NCBI GenBank assembly: GCA_019637105.1
Contig: JAHBWF010000077.1
Coordinates: 1-36,004, forward strand
DNA from: Labilithrix sp.
GTDB taxonomy: Bacteria; Myxococcota_A; Polyangia; Polyangiales; Polyangiaceae
Reading direction: 5' to 3'
Length of the DNA: 36,004 nucleotides
A program made the translations under genes and the position numbers. Positions 25,025-36,004 of this stretch are shown piece by piece (the first letter of the stretch is position 1; each line of letters begins with the position of its first letter). The notes beneath the pieces are model-generated. The model was not told the DNA's origin. It saw only the letters and a list, made by a program, of their open reading frames with translations, and searched no databases.

Positions 25025-26821
25025 ATGAGCGACGAGCGGATCAAGGACCTCCCCGCGAACGTCCCCGAGCGCGCGCGGGTGCCGCGCGACGCCACGATCG
25101 TCCTGCCGCCGCCCGCGTTCGGCCCGAGCAGCTCCACGGCGATCGACAGCGTCGCGCCGGTGCCGCTCGACTCGTATCAACCGCCCAACACGGGCACGGC
25201 GGCGCTCTCGACGTCTCCGTCTCCGCGCGAGCAGATCGTCCCGTCGGCGGCGACGGTGGGGTCGGTCCTCGAGCACATCCGCAAGCCGACGGTCGAGCGC
25301 CTCGAGGTCGAGGCGCGCCTCGCCTCCGGGGGGATGGGCTCGATCGACGTCGTGATCGACCACGCGCTCGACCGCCGGATCGCGATCAAGACGCTGCATC
25401 CGCACCTGCGCTCCGACGATCAGACGGTGCGGATGTTCCTCCGCGAGGCGCGGTTGACCGGGCTGCTCGACCACCCGCACATCGTCCCCGTCTACGACCT
25501 CGGCGAGCGCGAGAGCGGCGAGCTGTTCTTCGCGATGAAGCTCGTCGAGGGGCAGACGCTGGCGGCGCTCATCCGCGCGCTCCCGCGTGGCGTCCTCGAC
25601 ACGGCGACGCTCTATACGCTCCTCGACGTCTTCGCGAAGGTGTGCGACGCCCTCGCCTTCGCGCACAGCCGCGGCGTGCTCCACTGCGACGTCAAGCCGG
25701 CGAACGTGATGGTCGGCGAGTTCGGCCAGGTGTTCTTGATGGACTGGGGGATCGCGCGGCTCGTCGTGGCGGAGGGCGCGCCGGCGTCGCAGGCGCGCTC
25801 CGGAGGCGCGGACGAGGCGGCCCCTCCGCGGCGCGCGCGGCCGGCGCAGTCGACCGACAACTCGATCATCGGCACGCCCGGCTACATGTCCCCCGAGCAG
25901 GCGCGGGGCGATCGGAAGAAGCTCGACGTCCGCTCGGACGTGTTCCTGCTGGGCGCGCTCCTCTACGAGATCCTCACGCACCGCCCGCCCTACGCCAGCA
26001 GCGACAAGAGCGAGACGCTGGCGCTCGCCGCGGCCGGGGCCTTCCCGAGCCCGCGCAAGGTCGCCGGGGAGCTCGCCGTCCCGCTCGAGCTCGAGCGCAT
26101 CGTCCTCCGGGCGATGGCGAGGTCGCCCGAGGAGCGCTACCCGTCGGTCGCCGCGCTGAAGGAGGACCTCGTGCGCTTCATGCGCGGCGGCGCGGAATTC
26201 CCGCGTCGCACGTTCCGGGCAGGCGAGGCGATCGTCCGCGAGGGCGAGCCCGGCGACGCCGCGTACATCATCGTCGAGGGGCGCTGCGAGATCCGGAAGG
26301 AGACGCCGACCGGGACGCAGACGTTGCACACGATCGAGCCCGGCGCGGTCTTCGGCGAGATGGCCATCCTCACGCAAGGTCCGCGCACGGCGACCGTCAT
26401 CGCCGTCGAGCCGACCACCGTCCTCGTCGTCACGTCGCACGACCTGGAGCACGAGATGGCCGCGCTCAAGCCGTGGATGGCCACGCTGCTCAAGTCGCTG
26501 GCGTCGCGCTTCCGCGACGTCGACACGCACAGCCGCGCGACCTACCCCGCGACGCTCTCGCCGGCCCGCGTCGCCAACCAGGTGCTCATGAACCTGGAGA
26601 CGTGGGGCGAGGCCGACGGACGCGGCGGGCGCTGGATGAGGTGGACGGAGCTCGCGCCCGAGCTCGAGGCGCAGCTCGGCCTCCCGTCCGTCGCGCTCTT
26701 CGGCGCCATCGCGCGCTACGGGCTCGCGCTCGACGTCGAGGGCGACCGGCTCACGCTCGCGGATCCCGCGGCGCTCCGCGAGCGGCTCGAGCGCGATCTC
26801 GGCCACAAGCCGCGCGCCTGA
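25025..26821 (+). CDS. Serine/threonine kinase with C-terminal cyclic-nucleotide-binding and Crp-like winged-helix domains (598 aa)
   Basis: After a Pro/Ser-rich N-terminus (1-90), residues about 93-385 form a Hanks kinase: glycine loop ASGGMGSI, Lys122 in IAIK, catalytic loop HCDVKPANV (Asp222, with Cys for the usual Arg), DWG instead of DFG (Asp240), and SPE instead of APE (Glu291). A 30-residue Ala/Arg insert lies before the activation segment. Residues about 392-475 are a cNMP-binding domain with the phosphate cassette FGEMAILTQGPRTATV (Glu445, Arg454). Residues about 512-592 resemble a Crp-type winged helix (LAPELEAQLGLPSVALFGAI, then DRLTLADPAALRERL). It may be a cAMP-controlled kinase; DNA binding is uncertain. 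The ATG at 25025 is chosen since the 68 codons upstream are Arg-rich and carry no domain. Confidence 0.92.
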   Translation: MSDERIKDLPANVPERARVPRDATIVLPPPAFGPSSSTAIDSVAPVPLDSYQPPNTGTAALSTSPSPREQIVPSAATVGSVLEHIRKPTVERLEVEARLASGGMGSIDVVIDHALDRRIAIKTLHPHLRSDDQTVRMFLREARLTGLLDHPHIVPVYDLGERESGELFFAMKLVEGQTLAALIRALPRGVLDTATLYTLLDVFAKVCDALAFAHSRGVLHCDVKPANVMVGEFGQVFLMDWGIARLVVAEGAPASQARSGGADEAAPPRRARPAQSTDNSIIGTPGYMSPEQARGDRKKLDVRSDVFLLGALLYEILTHRPPYASSDKSETLALAAAGAFPSPRKVAGELAVPLELERIVLRAMARSPEERYPSVAALKEDLVRFMRGGAEFPRRTFRAGEAIVREGEPGDAAYIIVEGRCEIRKETPTGTQTLHTIEPGAVFGEMAILTQGPRTATVIAVEPTTVLVVTSHDLEHEMAALKPWMATLLKSLASRFRDVDTHSRATYPATLSPARVANQVLMNLETWGEADGRGGRWMRWTELAPELEAQLGLPSVALFGAIARYGLALDVEGDRLTLADPAALRERLERDLGHKPRA

Positions 26822-26875
26822 GGCCCGACGCGCGGGGGCCTCGGCCGCCCGGCGTCGCTCGCGCGGCCTCGCGGC

Positions 26876-27964
26876 TCAAGGAGCGGCGTCGACGAGGTCG
26901 GGCCGGACGCGCGCGATGATGCGCGCGAACGCCTCCTTGTCGATCGAGCGATCGAGCGCCGCCTCGGGCGAGATCTTCCCGGCGCCGAGGAGGCGCTCGA
27001 GGCCCGCGTCGAGGGTCTGCATCCCCTCCGCCGCGCCCGCCTTCATCGCGTCGGCGAGGCCCTCGGTCTTGCCCTCGCGGACGAGCGCGACGACGGGCGG
27101 CGTGGCGACGAGGATCTCGTGAACGGCGACGCGGCTCTTCGAGTCGGCGCCGCGGACGAGGTGCTGGACGACCACGCCCGCGAGGCTGTCGGCGAGGAGC
27201 CCGCGGACCCGCGGCTGCGCCTCCGGCTCGAACGCGGCGACGAGGCGCTCGAGCGTGGCCGCGGCGCCGCTCGCCTGGAACGTCGCGAGGACGAGCTGCC
27301 CGTCGCTCGCCAGGCGGATCGCGTGCTCGATCTCCTCCGCCGCCGCGAGCTCGGAGACGACCACCACGTCGGGGTCCTCGCGGGCGGCGCTCTTCAGCGC
27401 CGTCACCGCCGTCGGGGCGTGGAGCCCGACCTCGCGCTGCGTGATCTGCGCGCGGAGCGACTCGTGGACGAACTCGATCGGGCTCTCGACCGAGAGCACG
27501 TGGCACGGGCGCGTCTTGTTGATGTGGTCGACCATCGCGGCCATCGTGGTCGTCTTGCCGTTCGACGAAGGGCCGGCGATGACCACGAGCCCGCTCCGAC
27601 GATCGGCGAGCCGCCAGACCACCTCCGGGCACCCGAGCTCCGCCAGCGACGGCACCCGACCGGGGACGAGGCGGAACGCGGCCGCGATCCCCGAGTGCTT
27701 CACGTAGTAGCTCGCGCGGAAGCGCACCGCGTCCCGGTACGGGACGGAGAGATCGAGATCGAGATCGGCGGCGAGCCGCGCGCGCTGCGCCGGCGTGACG
27801 AGCTCGAGGAGCATGTCCTCCAGCTCCTTGGCGGAGATCGGCGCGTCGCGGAGCGCGACGATCTCGCCGCGCACGCGCGCGAGCGGCGGCTGATTGACGG
27901 CGAGGTGGAGATCGCTGCCGCCCCGCTTGACCAGCTCGTCGAAGATCGCGTCGATCGCCGGCAC
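26876..27964 (-). CDS. PilT/secretion-type ATPase with altered catalytic boxes (362 aa)
   Basis: The overall plan is that of PilT: N-domain with RGGSDLHLAVNQPPLARVRG, then the RecA-like core. Walker A is GPSSNGKTTT (131-140), close to the usual GPTGSGKSTT. The Asp box SVESPIEFVH has Ser where PilT has Asp. Walker B VVVVSELAAAEE keeps Glu but lacks the Arg-Asp of GEMRD. The His box SDGQLVLATFQA has Gln in place of His at both usual positions. EILVATPPVVALVREGKTEG matches the PilT C-terminal segment without the AIRNLIRE motif. It may hydrolyse ATP poorly or be a regulatory partner of the ATPase encoded just upstream. The GTG start lies three bases after that gene's TAA, with GGAAGGGG as ribosome binding site, so they form an operon. 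No other type IV pilus gene is in the window. Confidence 0.88.
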   Translation of the reverse strand: MPAIDAIFDELVKRGGSDLHLAVNQPPLARVRGEIVALRDAPISAKELEDMLLELVTPAQRARLAADLDLDLSVPYRDAVRFRASYYVKHSGIAAAFRLVPGRVPSLAELGCPEVVWRLADRRSGLVVIAGPSSNGKTTTMAAMVDHINKTRPCHVLSVESPIEFVHESLRAQITQREVGLHAPTAVTALKSAAREDPDVVVVSELAAAEEIEHAIRLASDGQLVLATFQASGAAATLERLVAAFEPEAQPRVRGLLADSLAGVVVQHLVRGADSKSRVAVHEILVATPPVVALVREGKTEGLADAMKAGAAEGMQTLDAGLERLLGAGKISPEAALDRSIDKEAFARIIARVRPDLVDAAP

Positions 27965-27967
27965 CGG

Positions 27968-29761
27968 TTACCCCTTCCTCGCCTGCGCGGCGGGTCGCGC
28001 GAGCTGCGCGTCGAGCTCGGCGGGCGACTCGGCGAACAGCCTCGCCACCTCGACGGTGACCTTCTGGGCGCGGACGAGCTCGGCCAGCGATTCGTCGAGG
28101 CGGACGATCCCCGCCGCCTTGCCGCGCCTCTGGAGGTCGGGGATCTGGTGGGTGCGCCCGTCGCGCACGAGCGTGAAGAGCGCGACCGACCACGGGAGCA
28201 GCTCGACCGCCGCGTGGAGGCGCGTTCGATCGGCGCTCGGCACGAGGCGCTGGCCGACGATGAGGCGGAGGGACGAGGCGAGGCTCGAGCGCACCCACGG
28301 CTCCTCGGCGGCCGAGAAGAGATCGAGGATGCGGTCGACGGTCTTCGCCGCGCTCGGCGCGTTCATCGTCCCGAGCACGAGGCGGCCGCTCTCGCACGCC
28401 ACGAGCGCGTGGCGGACGGACTCGGCGTCGCGCACGTCGGCGATGACGAGGGCGTCGACGTCTTCGCGGAGCGCGGTCTGGATCGTCCGCGAGCGCGTCC
28501 GCGCGTGGAGCCCGACGTCCCGCTGGCTGACGAGCCCCTTCTTGCGCGGGTGGACGTGCTCGATCGGCTCCTCGATCGTCATGACGTGCCGCGCCGACTC
28601 GCGGTTCAGGTGGTCGACCAGCGCGGCGAGCGTCGTCGACTTCCCGTGGCCGGACGGCCCGGTCACCAGGACGAGCCCGCGCTGGTGACGCAGCGCGGCC
28701 AGGAGCGCGTCGGGGAGGCCGAGCGACGCGAGCGTCGGGAGCTCCTTCGGGATGACCCGCAGGTTCAGCTTGAAGCCCGTCCGCTGCTTCGAGACGTTGA
28801 CGCGGAAGCGGCCGTGGGTCGGGTGCTCGACGGCGAAGTCGCACGAGCCGTCGCGCTCGAGCGCCTCGCGCAGCCGCGCCGGGACGATCTCCCTCGCGAT
28901 GCGCTCGACGTGCTCGGCCGGGAGCGGCTGCGTGCGCGGGAGGAGATCGGTCGCGACGCGCAGCAGGATCGGTCGGCCGGCGACGATCAGCAGATCGCTC
29001 GCGCGCGCGGCGACCGCCATCGCGAGGAAGGAGTCGACCGCCGCGGACGCGTCGACGCGCGGCCGCTCCTTCTCGACCGCGGCGGCCCGCGCGGCCGCGC
29101 CGTCGGCGGCGCCGTCCCCCGGGACGGAGACCGTGTTCTCGACGCCGTCGGCGTCGAGGTCGATGTCGAGCCGGACGGGACGCGCGGCGGAGCCCCCGTC
29201 GTTCGTGGTGATCTCGACGTCGACCGCGTCGACGGACGTCGGCGTCGAGATCCGCCGGCCGACCATCGCGGGCGCCTGGCCCGGCGTGGCCTTCGCGCGC
29301 TGCGCCTCGGCGGCCGCCCGCGCGGCGCGCTCCTGGGCGGCCTTCTCCGCGGCCGCCTTCTCCTGCGCGGCCTTCTCCGCCAGCGCGCGCTCTCGCGCCG
29401 CCTTGTCGGCGGCCGCTTTCTCCGCGGCCGCCTTCTCCGCCGCGGCGCGCTCCTGGGCGGCCTTCTCCGCCGCCGCCTTCTCCTGAGCGGCCTTCTCCGC
29501 CGCCGCGCGCTCCTGGGCCGCCTTCTCCGCGGCCGCCTTCTCCTGGGCCGCCTTCTCCGCCGCCGCCTTGTCGTCGGCGGCGCGACGCTGGCTCGCCGCC
29601 TCGTCGGCGTCGCCGCGCGCGACCTCTTCCGGACGGCGCGCCGGCTTGGGCCGCGGATCCCCCGGCCCCGTTCCAGGCGGCGTGCTGACCGGCGGCGACA
29701 ACGTCTGGAGCGTCGGCTCGTCGTCGTCGTCCCACTCGTCGTCGGGCGGCGGGACCGGCAC
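27968..29761 (-). CDS. PilT-like ATPase with long Ala/Glu/Lys N-terminal extension (597 aa)
   Basis: Residues 1-60 are acidic and Pro-rich ([15 protein letters not shown]). Residues about 62-150 are near-perfect ten-residue units [20 protein letters not shown], a predicted single long helix or coiled coil. After a linker, the PilT N-domain (about 240-340: [29 protein letters not shown]) leads to the ATPase core: Walker [11 protein letters not shown] (368-377), Asp box [10 protein letters not shown], Walker [11 protein letters not shown] (439-448, Asp-Val for Glu-Met) and His box [20 protein letters not shown], where the two His positions are Arg and Asn. Arg-Asp is kept. The core resembles PilT more closely than the next gene does. 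The start is uncertain: GTG 29761 is the first in frame, but a broken duplicate of the N-terminal region lies just upstream. Confidence 0.88.
   Translation of the reverse strand: MPVPPPDDEWDDDDEPTLQTLSPPVSTPPGTGPGDPRPKPARRPEEVARGDADEAASQRRAADDKAAAEKAAQEKAAAEKAAQERAAAEKAAQEKAAAEKAAQERAAAEKAAAEKAAADKAARERALAEKAAQEKAAAEKAAQERAARAAAEAQRAKATPGQAPAMVGRRISTPTSVDAVDVEITTNDGGSAARPVRLDIDLDADGVENTVSVPGDGAADGAAARAAAVEKERPRVDASAAVDSFLAMAVAARASDLLIVAGRPILLRVATDLLPRTQPLPAEHVERIAREIVPARLREALERDGSCDFAVEHPTHGRFRVNVSKQRTGFKLNLRVIPKELPTLASLGLPDALLAALRHQRGLVLVTGPSGHGKSTTLAALVDHLNRESARHVMTIEEPIEHVHPRKKGLVSQRDVGLHARTRSRTIQTALREDVDALVIADVRDAESVRHALVACESGRLVLGTMNAPSAAKTVDRILDLFSAAEEPWVRSSLASSLRLIVGQRLVPSADRTRLHAAVELLPWSVALFTLVRDGRTHQIPDLQRRGKAAGIVRLDESLAELVRAQKVTVEVARLFAESPAELDAQLARPAAQARKG
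29320..29575. repeat. Coding tandem repeats of 30 bp (Ala/Glu/Lys helix)
   Basis: About eight imperfect 30-base units with GGCCTTCTCCGC-like cores encode the ten-residue AAxEKAAxEK/R repeats of the PilT-like protein. The units differ by a few bases but keep the frame. Confidence 0.8.
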
Positions 29762-29900
29762 GGCCGGCTTCGGGCGCGGCTCCGGCCCCGTGCTGGCGGC
29801 GCGCTCACCGGCGGCGAGAGCGTCTGAGCGTCGGCTCGTCGTCGTCGTCCCACTTCGTCGTCGGGCGGCGGCGGCGCGACTGGCGCCGGCGCCGGCTGCG
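29668..29900. repeat. Tandem duplication of about 118 bp at the 5' end of the PilT-like gene
   Basis: Two copies of a segment centred on CGTCGGCTCGTCGTCGTCGT start at 29711 and 29829. They encode [15 protein letters not shown] and TLSPPVSxPP. The right-hand copy differs by one inserted T (near 29854), one missing G (near 29826) and another missing base (near 29793), so its frame is broken, while the copy inside the gene is intact. Confidence 0.75.
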
Positions 29901-30560
29901 TTTACCGCGCAGCCTGAGCCGATTCTTCAGACGACGTTCGTGATGACCTGCGGCTGGATCTGCGCGGTATTTCGCGGCGGTCAACGTCGCGGACGAGGGC
30001 GCCCCCGGGACGGGCTGCTGCTGCGCGCGCGCCTGCGGGAGCTTCGCCGACGGCGGCTGCGGCGACGGAGCGGCGGGCGGGGCCTGCCGGCTCTCCTGCG
30101 TCCGCGCCAGCCCTTGCTGCCCGGACGTCCGCGCGGCGGGGCCCGCGCCGGACGCCGGCGCGGTCGCCGGCATCGCCTTCTCCGACGACCGAACCGGCGC
30201 CGCGTTCCCCGGGCTCTGCTGCGTCGTGGCGGCGGGCGAACGCGTCGCCGGCCCCTCGCGCTTCGCGACCGTGAAGCGCGCCTGCACGATGTCCTTGCGG
30301 AGGATCGCCGCGACCGCGATGACGCCGACGCCGTCGAGGCGGGTCGTCCACTGGACCGGCTTGTCCGTCAACGAGTCGACGTAGCGGCTGCCGCCCATCG
30401 TCACGAGCATCTGCATGAGACGCTCGGTGCTCGGCGCCTCGTCGTCCACCGGCTCGAACTTCCCGCCGATGTTGACGCTCGGGAGCCGGTTGGTGACGAG
30501 CCCGAACTCCAACACCTCGGGCCGCGCGAGGTTCTTGAGCAGCTCCTCGATCGTTTTCAT
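29805..30560 (-). CDS. PilT N-domain-like protein without an ATPase core; probable C-terminal frameshift
   Basis: Residues 1-103 ([54 protein letters not shown]) have the shape of the N-terminal PAS-like domain of PilT, but no Walker motifs follow. The rest is a Pro/Ala/Gln/Ser-rich linker. Past about TLTAAK the frame turns into an Arg-rich string ([20 protein letters not shown]), typical of off-frame reading in GC-rich DNA. One base less in the AAA at 29970-29972 would instead give [14 protein letters not shown] and a TGA at 29927-29929, which I think is the original end. The gene lies directly upstream of the two PilT-like ATPase genes on the same strand, and the three probably form a unit. 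The ATG at 30560 has GGCGG nearby but no strong ribosome binding site. Confidence 0.72.
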   Translation of the reverse strand: MKTIEELLKNLARPEVLEFGLVTNRLPSVNIGGKFEPVDDEAPSTERLMQMLVTMGGSRYVDSLTDKPVQWTTRLDGVGVIAVAAILRKDIVQARFTVAKREGPATRSPAATTQQSPGNAAPVRSSEKAMPATAPASGAGPAARTSGQQGLARTQESRQAPPAAPSPQPPSAKLPQARAQQQPVPGAPSSATLTAAKYRADPAAGHHERRLKNRLRLRGKRSRRRRQSRRRRPTTKWDDDDEPTLRRSRRR

Positions 30561-30623
30561 CCGCCTGGCTACGCCACTCGTCAGACTACACGACCGCGCC
30601 TCTTTGGGGCCATTTCGTATAGC

Positions 30624-30659
30624 GCCGGCAGCCGCCGGCCGCGGCGCCCCCGGAGGGGC
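30624..30659. terminator. Two small GC hairpins downstream of enolase
   Basis: GCCCC-CGGA-GGGGC (30646-30659) and GCCGGC-AGCC-GCCGGC (30624-30639) are perfect stems about 100 bases past the enolase stop, before the next gene's promoter area. Neither has a T-tract. They may slow or end transcription. Confidence 0.3.
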
Positions 30660-30757
30660 CCGCGAGGCGTCCCGGTCGGAGATCGCCCGGGCGTCCGGAG
30701 CTGCGCCCCGGGCTGGATCCCCGGCGGTTCAGGGGCCGCGGAGGCGGGCCGAGACCG

Positions 30758-34298
<3,541 letters not shown>

Positions 34299-34365
34299 CG
34301 CTCCTCAGCTCTAGAGCAGCGCGCCTCGAGCGTCGAGCGGCGGCGCGTCCGCCTCGGACTTTCTC

Positions 34366-34381
34366 CCGATCGCGCGATCGG
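34366..34381. promoter_or_regulatory. Perfect 16-bp palindrome in the helicase/TPR divergent region
   Basis: CCGATCGCGCGATCGG reads the same on both strands. It lies two bases before the TACGAT element of the TPR gene and about 68 bases upstream of the helicase start. CGATCG-type palindromes are common in GC-rich DNA, so an operator role is only possible. Confidence 0.3.
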
Positions 34382-34383
34382 CG

Positions 34384-34389
34384 TACGAT
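34384..34389 (+). promoter_or_regulatory. -10-like hexamer TACGAT before the TPR gene
   Basis: TACGAT ends seven bases before the GTG at 34397, so transcription would begin at the start codon. No ribosome binding site is present. Confidence 0.45.
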
Positions 34390-34396
34390 CCGCGCC

Positions 34397-36004
34397 GTGA
34401 GTCTCCGCCGGCCCTCCTCGTCGCGCGCGCCCGCCGCGGGTGAGGCGCGCGCGCGCCCGCCCGGCGCGGCCCCGCCGGCGATCGAGCGCGATCCCGCGAG
34501 CGCGGTCGGGCTCCGGCTCGCGATCGGCAAGGACGGCCTCGGGATCGAGCTGGCGCGCCCGACGCCGCTCGCCTGCCTCGACGTGGTCGAGCTCGTCGTG
34601 CGGCTGCCCAACGTCCGCTTCCCCTTCGACGTCACCGGGGGCGTGGCGAGGTTCCGCCATCGGCGCGGCGAGCTCGAGCGTATCGCGATCGAGCTCGACG
34701 CCCGGCGCGCGGCGCGCTGGGCCGAGCCTCTCCTCCGCGGCCTCCTCGGCGCGGGGCCGTGCGCGGTCACGATCGCGCCGCGCGCGTTCGGCGCGACGGT
34801 GACGCTCGTCGCGACCGATCCGAGCGCGGCGCGGGGCGACGTCCCGGCGCCGCGGAGCGGCGGCGAGCGCGCGACGGCGGGCGCCGGGCGCGCGCGCGCG
34901 CTCGCCTTCGAGGTCGCGATCGTCGCGAGCCCCGAGCTCGCGCTCGTGGTCCACGCCGCGCGCGGCGCGAACCTCCCCGCTCCGGCCACGCTCCTCGCGA
35001 TGCGCGCCGTCGCCGCCCTCGCGGGCGACGCGGCCAAGCGCGAAGGCACGCGCTTCGTGTTCCCTCGCGCGGCGAGCCGCCTCGCGCGCGCGCTGCTCCC
35101 CGACGCCGGCGTCCGAGCCCCCGGCGGCGACGACGTCGTCCTCGCCGGCTCGGGCGAGAGCGACGGCGTCCTCTTCCTGGCGTTCACCCGCGGGCCGACC
35201 GCGCCCGCGCTCCCTCGGGCGGCGACGCTCGCCAACGAGGCCGCGCTCCTGTCGCGCGCCGCCGACGACGCGCGCTTCGCCGGTGATCTCGAGCGCGCCC
35301 GCCGCCACGACCTCGGCGCCCTCGAGCGCGCGCCGCGCCACGCCGAGATCGGCCGGCGCATCGCGGAGGTCGACGCGCACGCCGGAGGACGCGCCGAGGC
35401 GGCCGTCGCGACGCTCCGCGCGGCGGATCGACCGGCTTACCTGGGGCAGCTCCTCGGCGACCTCCTCGTCGAGGCGGGCGACGTCTCCGGCGCCGTGGCC
35501 GCGCTCTTGCGCGAGGGCGAGCGCGACCCGTCGGGCCCCGTCGCCGCGCTGTGCCACGCGCGGGCGGCGCGCCTGGCGTCCGATCCCGCCGACGCGCTGA
35601 GGTGGCTCGACGCCGCCGTCGCCCGCGCGCCGAGCCTCTCGGAGCTCCGCTGGGAGCGCGCCGCGCGGCGCCTGGCGCAGGGCCGGCTCGCCGACGCGCG
35701 CGCCGATTTCCAGGAGCTCGAGGCGATCGCCGCCGGCGCGCACGAGCGCTACGAGGTCCTCCGGCGCGCCGCCGACGTCCACCGCGCGCTCGGCCTCGGC
35801 GGCGACGCGGCCCTCCTCTACGAGCGGGCGCTGCTCTACCGCCCCGACGATCCCGACGCGGTCGCCGGCCTGGGCGCGGCGATCGCCGCCGAGGGGCGCG
35901 CCGCGCGCGGCGCGACGCTGCTCGGCCGCGCGATCGAGCTCGCCGAGGCGCGCGTCCCCCCGCCGCCGACGGCGTGGATGGAGCTGGAGCTCGCGCGCGT
36001 GCTC
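34397..36004 (+). CDS. TPR-like repeat protein, partial (3' end outside window)
   Basis: From the GTG at 34397 the frame is open for 536 codons to the right edge. G/C third positions are consistent throughout, and the competing frames on both strands are Arg-rich. Residues about 40-300 are a mixed domain I cannot name, with strands such as GLRLAIGKDGLGIELA and LDVVELVVRLPNVRFPFDV; it contains a Gly/Arg/Ala-rich linker. From about residue 300 on it is helical repeats of TPR type: LERARRHDLGALERAPRHAE, GDLLVEAGDVSGAVAALLRE, LRWLDAAVARAPSLSELRWE, RRLAQGRLADARADFQELEA, AALLYERALLYRPDDPDAVA. TPR arrays bind proteins. There is no signal peptide, although the N-terminus is Ser/Arg/Ala/Pro-rich. It is divergent from the helicase gene. 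Confidence 0.8.
   Translation, partial: MSLRRPSSSRAPAAGEARARPPGAAPPAIERDPASAVGLRLAIGKDGLGIELARPTPLACLDVVELVVRLPNVRFPFDVTGGVARFRHRRGELERIAIELDARRAARWAEPLLRGLLGAGPCAVTIAPRAFGATVTLVATDPSAARGDVPAPRSGGERATAGAGRARALAFEVAIVASPELALVVHAARGANLPAPATLLAMRAVAALAGDAAKREGTRFVFPRAASRLARALLPDAGVRAPGGDDVVLAGSGESDGVLFLAFTRGPTAPALPRAATLANEAALLSRAADDARFAGDLERARRHDLGALERAPRHAEIGRRIAEVDAHAGGRAEAAVATLRAADRPAYLGQLLGDLLVEAGDVSGAVAALLREGERDPSGPVAALCHARAARLASDPADALRWLDAAVARAPSLSELRWERAARRLAQGRLADARADFQELEAIAAGAHERYEVLRRAADVHRALGLGGDAALLYERALLYRPDDPDAVAGLGAAIAAEGRAARGATLLGRAIELAEARVPPPPTAWMELELARVL

Noticed and set aside
29320-29575. Short regular repeats that could suggest a CRISPR array
   Set aside because: The 30-base units run on without spacers and encode an in-frame helical repeat.
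26876-30560. A standard type IV pilus operon
   Set aside because: No PilB, PilC, PilM-Q, prepilin or peptidase gene is present, and the ATPase boxes differ from PilT.

Overview
The window is very GC-rich, with third codon positions almost always G or C. It carries eukaryotic-type (Hanks) serine/threonine kinases with added domains, an AgmX/PglI-type C-terminal domain, HEAT and TPR proteins, several lipoproteins and orphan PilT-like ATPases. This gene mix fits a predatory or social Myxococcota (Polyangia-like) chromosome; that placement is an inference from gene content, not a marker gene. I see no rRNA, tRNA, CRISPR array, insertion sequence or prophage.

Layout. Positions 1-3623 (minus) hold two adjacent exported proteins: a 422-aa Cys-containing protein and a parallel beta-helix lipoprotein that runs off the left edge. 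Positions 3799-6469 (plus) hold a HEAT-repeat protein, a glutaredoxin-fold protein without an active-site cysteine, and a small hypothetical protein. After a YkgJ-type cysteine-cluster gene (minus) come two kinases whose 3' ends overlap tail to tail: a kinase-receiver fusion and a protein of about 1140 aa with a C-terminal kinase. Then follow a YbiT-like ABC-F ATPase, a LEA14/WHy-like lipoprotein and an AgmX/PglI-like lipoprotein. A gluconate-dehydrogenase-subunit-3-like protein is translationally coupled to a GMC flavin oxidoreductase.

Positions 18115-20608 form a damaged segment. It has a gamma-glutamyltranspeptidase whose frame is disrupted at about three points, a roughly 190-bp duplicated leader plus signal peptide, and a decayed Uma2-family gene. 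Next is a tyrosine/homogentisate catabolic operon (minus): MarR regulator, HPPD, homogentisate dioxygenase, FAH-family hydrolase. Two clear inverted-repeat operators flank the marR gene. Positions 25025-26821 (plus) encode a kinase fused to a cyclic-nucleotide-binding domain and a Crp-like winged helix. Facing it is an unusual three-gene set (minus): a PilT N-domain-only protein and two PilT-like ATPases with altered catalytic boxes, one with a long Ala/Glu/Lys coiled coil. Enolase and a DinG/XPD-type helicase (minus) follow, and a TPR-like protein (plus) runs off the right edge.

Indels cluster only at 19600-20400 and 29800-29975, both next to imperfect duplications. They could be real decay or assembly error. 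Many genes have a -10-like hexamer only 6-14 bases before the start codon, which hints at widespread leaderless or very short-leader transcripts.
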